Shown: positions 6,435 to 7,992 of the stretch, in pieces
How the letters are laid out: each line of letters opens with the position of its first letter
Numbering within the stretch: the first letter of the stretch is position 1
Assembly: GCA_003153875.1 (NCBI GenBank)
Contig: PMBY01000504.1
Location: 1-7,992 of the forward strand
Direction of reading: 5' to 3'
DNA: 7,992 nucleotides
DNA from: Myxococcales bacterium
Lineage (GTDB): Bacteria > Myxococcota > Polyangia > Fen-1088
Program-made: the position numbers and the translations under genes
Notes under the pieces: model-generated
Told to the model about the DNA's origin: nothing
The model's input: only the letters and a program-made list of their open reading frames with translations
The model's database searches: none

Positions 6435-7817
6435 AACGAACATAACGGCGAGGCGCTGGCACGGATCGATCACAACTTCTCTGTCAGAGAGATACTTGAA
6501 CAGACCGGCCGCGGCTCGTTGGTCGCGACGGCTGCGATCCTGACAGCAGGTTTGCTTTTGCTCAACTCCTGTACACCGAGCGAAACAAAAGGCGGCAGCA
6601 TGAGTGGCATGACCGCAACGGGGGGTACCGTTGGCTCTGGTGGAACGTCCGTCGTGGCCAGCATCGCCAGTTCTGGCGGAATACCAGGCCTCGGCGGTAG
6701 CACAGCCACCAACAGTAATGTTCCGTGGACGGTGGCGCCGGGCGGATACGTGACGAGCGGGCCATGGGAAGGCTACGCGTGGACCTTTGCTGCTGGCACA
6801 GGGTCCACTATTAGTCCTGGGGACTTCTCGATGCTCGCAGCAGGCAATCCCCTTTGTGCCAGCGGCAGCGTCGGGCCGATGGTGGACTCCAGTGGCGCGG
6901 ATGGAATAGGCATCAACCTAAATCAGGCGCCAGGTGCGAACACCCCGGTAGAAAACTGGACACCAACCGGAACCGGCATCGTCATTAATGTTAGCAATCC
7001 GGGGGGCAGTGCGCTGCGTGTGCAAATCCAGGGGCCAACCGGCGCAACGGATGCGACTGATCGGTGGTGCACACAGTTCACCGTTTTTGACGAGCCGGTT
7101 TTCCTCCCCTGGAGCGCTTTCAACACTGCCTGCTGGAATGGTTCCGGTTCGACCTACCAAATGCAGCCCCTTCAGGCCGTGTTATTGATCGTGCCTGGAG
7201 GAAAAGCAACGGCAGTGTCTTTCAGTGCCTGCATTACGAGTCTCAATCTACAGACGGGCGGCGGAACCGGCGGCAGTGGTGGCACGAGCGCAGCGGGCGG
7301 AACCACCGGCTCTGGTGGAACGGAGTCCTGCCAGCAGGCGGCCACCGCGTCTCAGTGTTCGATCCTCCTAGAGCAATCGCTGTGCGAGAACATGGTGGGA
7401 TGTACCTACCTAGTCGATGCGGGGAGCTGCAGATTCGGCAACAACGGGCTCGGGTGCGGCGGTATCAGTTACGATCGAAGTAATCCTGCGACTTGTACGC
7501 AGCTGGCAGGATGTTATGTCCAAACTGACATGGTCTGGGGCACGAAGACTTGCCTGGGGGAACCAACCTGCAACGCGGCATCGAAAAGTAGTTGTGAGGC
7601 AATTGCTTACCCAGGAGCGCGTACGCCTTGCGTGTGGGCAGCCTGCACCCAAATATGCCCCTCGTTCACGACCCAAGCGACTTGTGTATCGAATTCGTAT
7701 TGCAAGTGGGGTCCGACTCCTCTTCCCAAATCTGCCTGCTCAGCTTGCTCCGACGCTTGCCGGGGCATCCCTGGCTGTTCGTGCTGTCAAGAATGCGGCG
7801 GAGCGTGCTTCTATTAG
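6351..7817 (+). CDS. Large Cys-rich surface lipoprotein with carbohydrate-binding-like domain
   Basis: From the first ATG this is 488 residues; the ATG at 6432 (residue 28) is a strong alternative. A hydrophobic stretch (about 56-71) ends in LLNSC, with C74 as the likely acylated Cys. Linkers rich in Gly, Ser and Thr (about 80-122 and 302-326, of the GGTxGSGGT kind) frame a beta-rich domain in about 125-300. That domain has SGPWEGYAWTF, IVINVSNPGGSALRVQIQ and WCTQFTVF...FLPWSAFNT, resembling the jelly-roll carbohydrate-binding (CBM11-like) domains of myxobacterial secreted proteins. Residues 327-488 contain 24 Cys in 162 residues, in repeats such as CPSFTTQATCVSNSYCKWG (PSI/plexin-like spacing) and a dense final cluster CSCCQEC. 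The expected location is the outer-membrane surface, possibly binding a polysaccharide. Typical lipoprotein signals have shorter N-regions, so the start needs care. No hydrolase motif is visible. Confidence 0.7.
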   Translation: MKRTSLKQCCLNRFHTRGYHPALWRWPMNEHNGEALARIDHNFSVREILEQTGRGSLVATAAILTAGLLLLNSCTPSETKGGSMSGMTATGGTVGSGGTSVVASIASSGGIPGLGGSTATNSNVPWTVAPGGYVTSGPWEGYAWTFAAGTGSTISPGDFSMLAAGNPLCASGSVGPMVDSSGADGIGINLNQAPGANTPVENWTPTGTGIVINVSNPGGSALRVQIQGPTGATDATDRWCTQFTVFDEPVFLPWSAFNTACWNGSGSTYQMQPLQAVLLIVPGGKATAVSFSACITSLNLQTGGGTGGSGGTSAAGGTTGSGGTESCQQAATASQCSILLEQSLCENMVGCTYLVDAGSCRFGNNGLGCGGISYDRSNPATCTQLAGCYVQTDMVWGTKTCLGEPTCNAASKSSCEAIAYPGARTPCVWAACTQICPSFTTQATCVSNSYCKWGPTPLPKSACSACSDACRGIPGCSCCQECGGACFY

Positions 7818-7927
7818 GTGCGAGGGGGGCTCCATCTAACCGGACCGAGCACGCCTCGGGCGCTTCGCTGGTGGTCGATGCTGGGTGTGAGCAACAACCC
7901 ATTTTCTCCGTCGAGCCGCTCTTCGTT

Positions 7928-7992
7928 CCGGCCTCGGGAACCGATCCGCACGAAGGGCAACTCGACTACGCCGTGTGGTTCACTCCCCAGGG
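7928..7992 (+). pseudogene. Fragment C: GH38 C-terminal sequence running off the window
   Basis: The last 65 bases match 3426-3490 of fragment B without gaps and with about 7 mismatches, in the same orientation, and encode ASGTDPHEGQLDYAVWFTPQ. Homology starts at the bases where fragment A ends (A 1154-1168 against C 7928-7942, one mismatch). The frame is open upstream back to near the stop at 7817 but reads unrelated residues there (for example CEQQPIFSVEPLFV). Only the first part is visible, so it may continue into a longer GH38 C-terminal fragment or a complete 3' end beyond the window. Confidence 0.75.

Noticed and set aside
7417..7839. A 140-codon plus-strand ORF in another frame of the Cys-rich lipoprotein
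   Set aside because: It overlaps the region with a clear Cys-repeat protein on the same strand and lacks a ribosome binding site or family features.
804..7992. Integron-like cassette array or insertion sequence
   Set aside because: The repeats are long protein-coding fragments of unequal length. I saw no attC-like inverted structure, no integrase or transposase, and no terminal inverted repeats.

Overview
The window is GC-rich and reads like accessory DNA from a Myxococcota-type bacterium (Polyangia / Sorangium relatives are my best guess). The basis is protein style. A secreted protein has tandem CxxxxxC cysteine repeats followed by a predicted beta-barrel. A large lipoprotein has Gly/Thr/Ser linkers of the TGGTxGSGGT type and a very cysteine-rich tail. 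No rRNA, tRNA, CRISPR array or transposase was seen.

Layout from left to right: (1) an HNH nuclease with an uncharacterised C-terminal domain (35-760, +); (2) a truncated fragment 'A' of an apparent glycoside hydrolase family 38 (alpha-mannosidase) C-terminal region (804-1174, +); (3) a 539-residue polytopic membrane protein resembling GT-C glycosyltransferases (1186-2805, -), convergent with fragment A; (4) a small remnant of a minus-strand gene (2940-3075) cut by (5) a longer GH38 C-terminal fragment 'B' (3076-3845, +) that ends at a hairpin; (6) a VapB/VapC-type toxin-antitoxin pair with a 4-base overlap (3960-4636, +); (7) three cell-envelope genes on the + strand, each with a strong Shine-Dalgarno sequence: a small BamE/SmpA-like lipoprotein, a Cys-repeat plus beta-barrel protein, and a 488-codon Cys-rich lipoprotein; (8) the start of a third GH38 fragment 'C' (7928-7992, +) running off the window.

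The most notable structure is the set of three GH38 fragments, all in the same orientation and separating unrelated gene cargo. A and B begin at the same internal base of the gene and stay colinear for 365 bp with about 20 mismatches. A stops where C begins: A's last 15 bases and C's first 15 bases are the same sequence with one mismatch. A and C are therefore complementary halves, as if a larger gene or repeat had been opened and filled with cargo, with B as another partial copy inside. I infer that these fragments mark past recombination or insertion boundaries. The sequence does not show the mechanism.

Functionally, the cargo between the repeats looks like independent accessory modules: possible defence (HNH protein), a toxin-antitoxin pair, a membrane enzyme of lipid-linked sugar type, and an envelope/surface set. 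No single pathway joins them.
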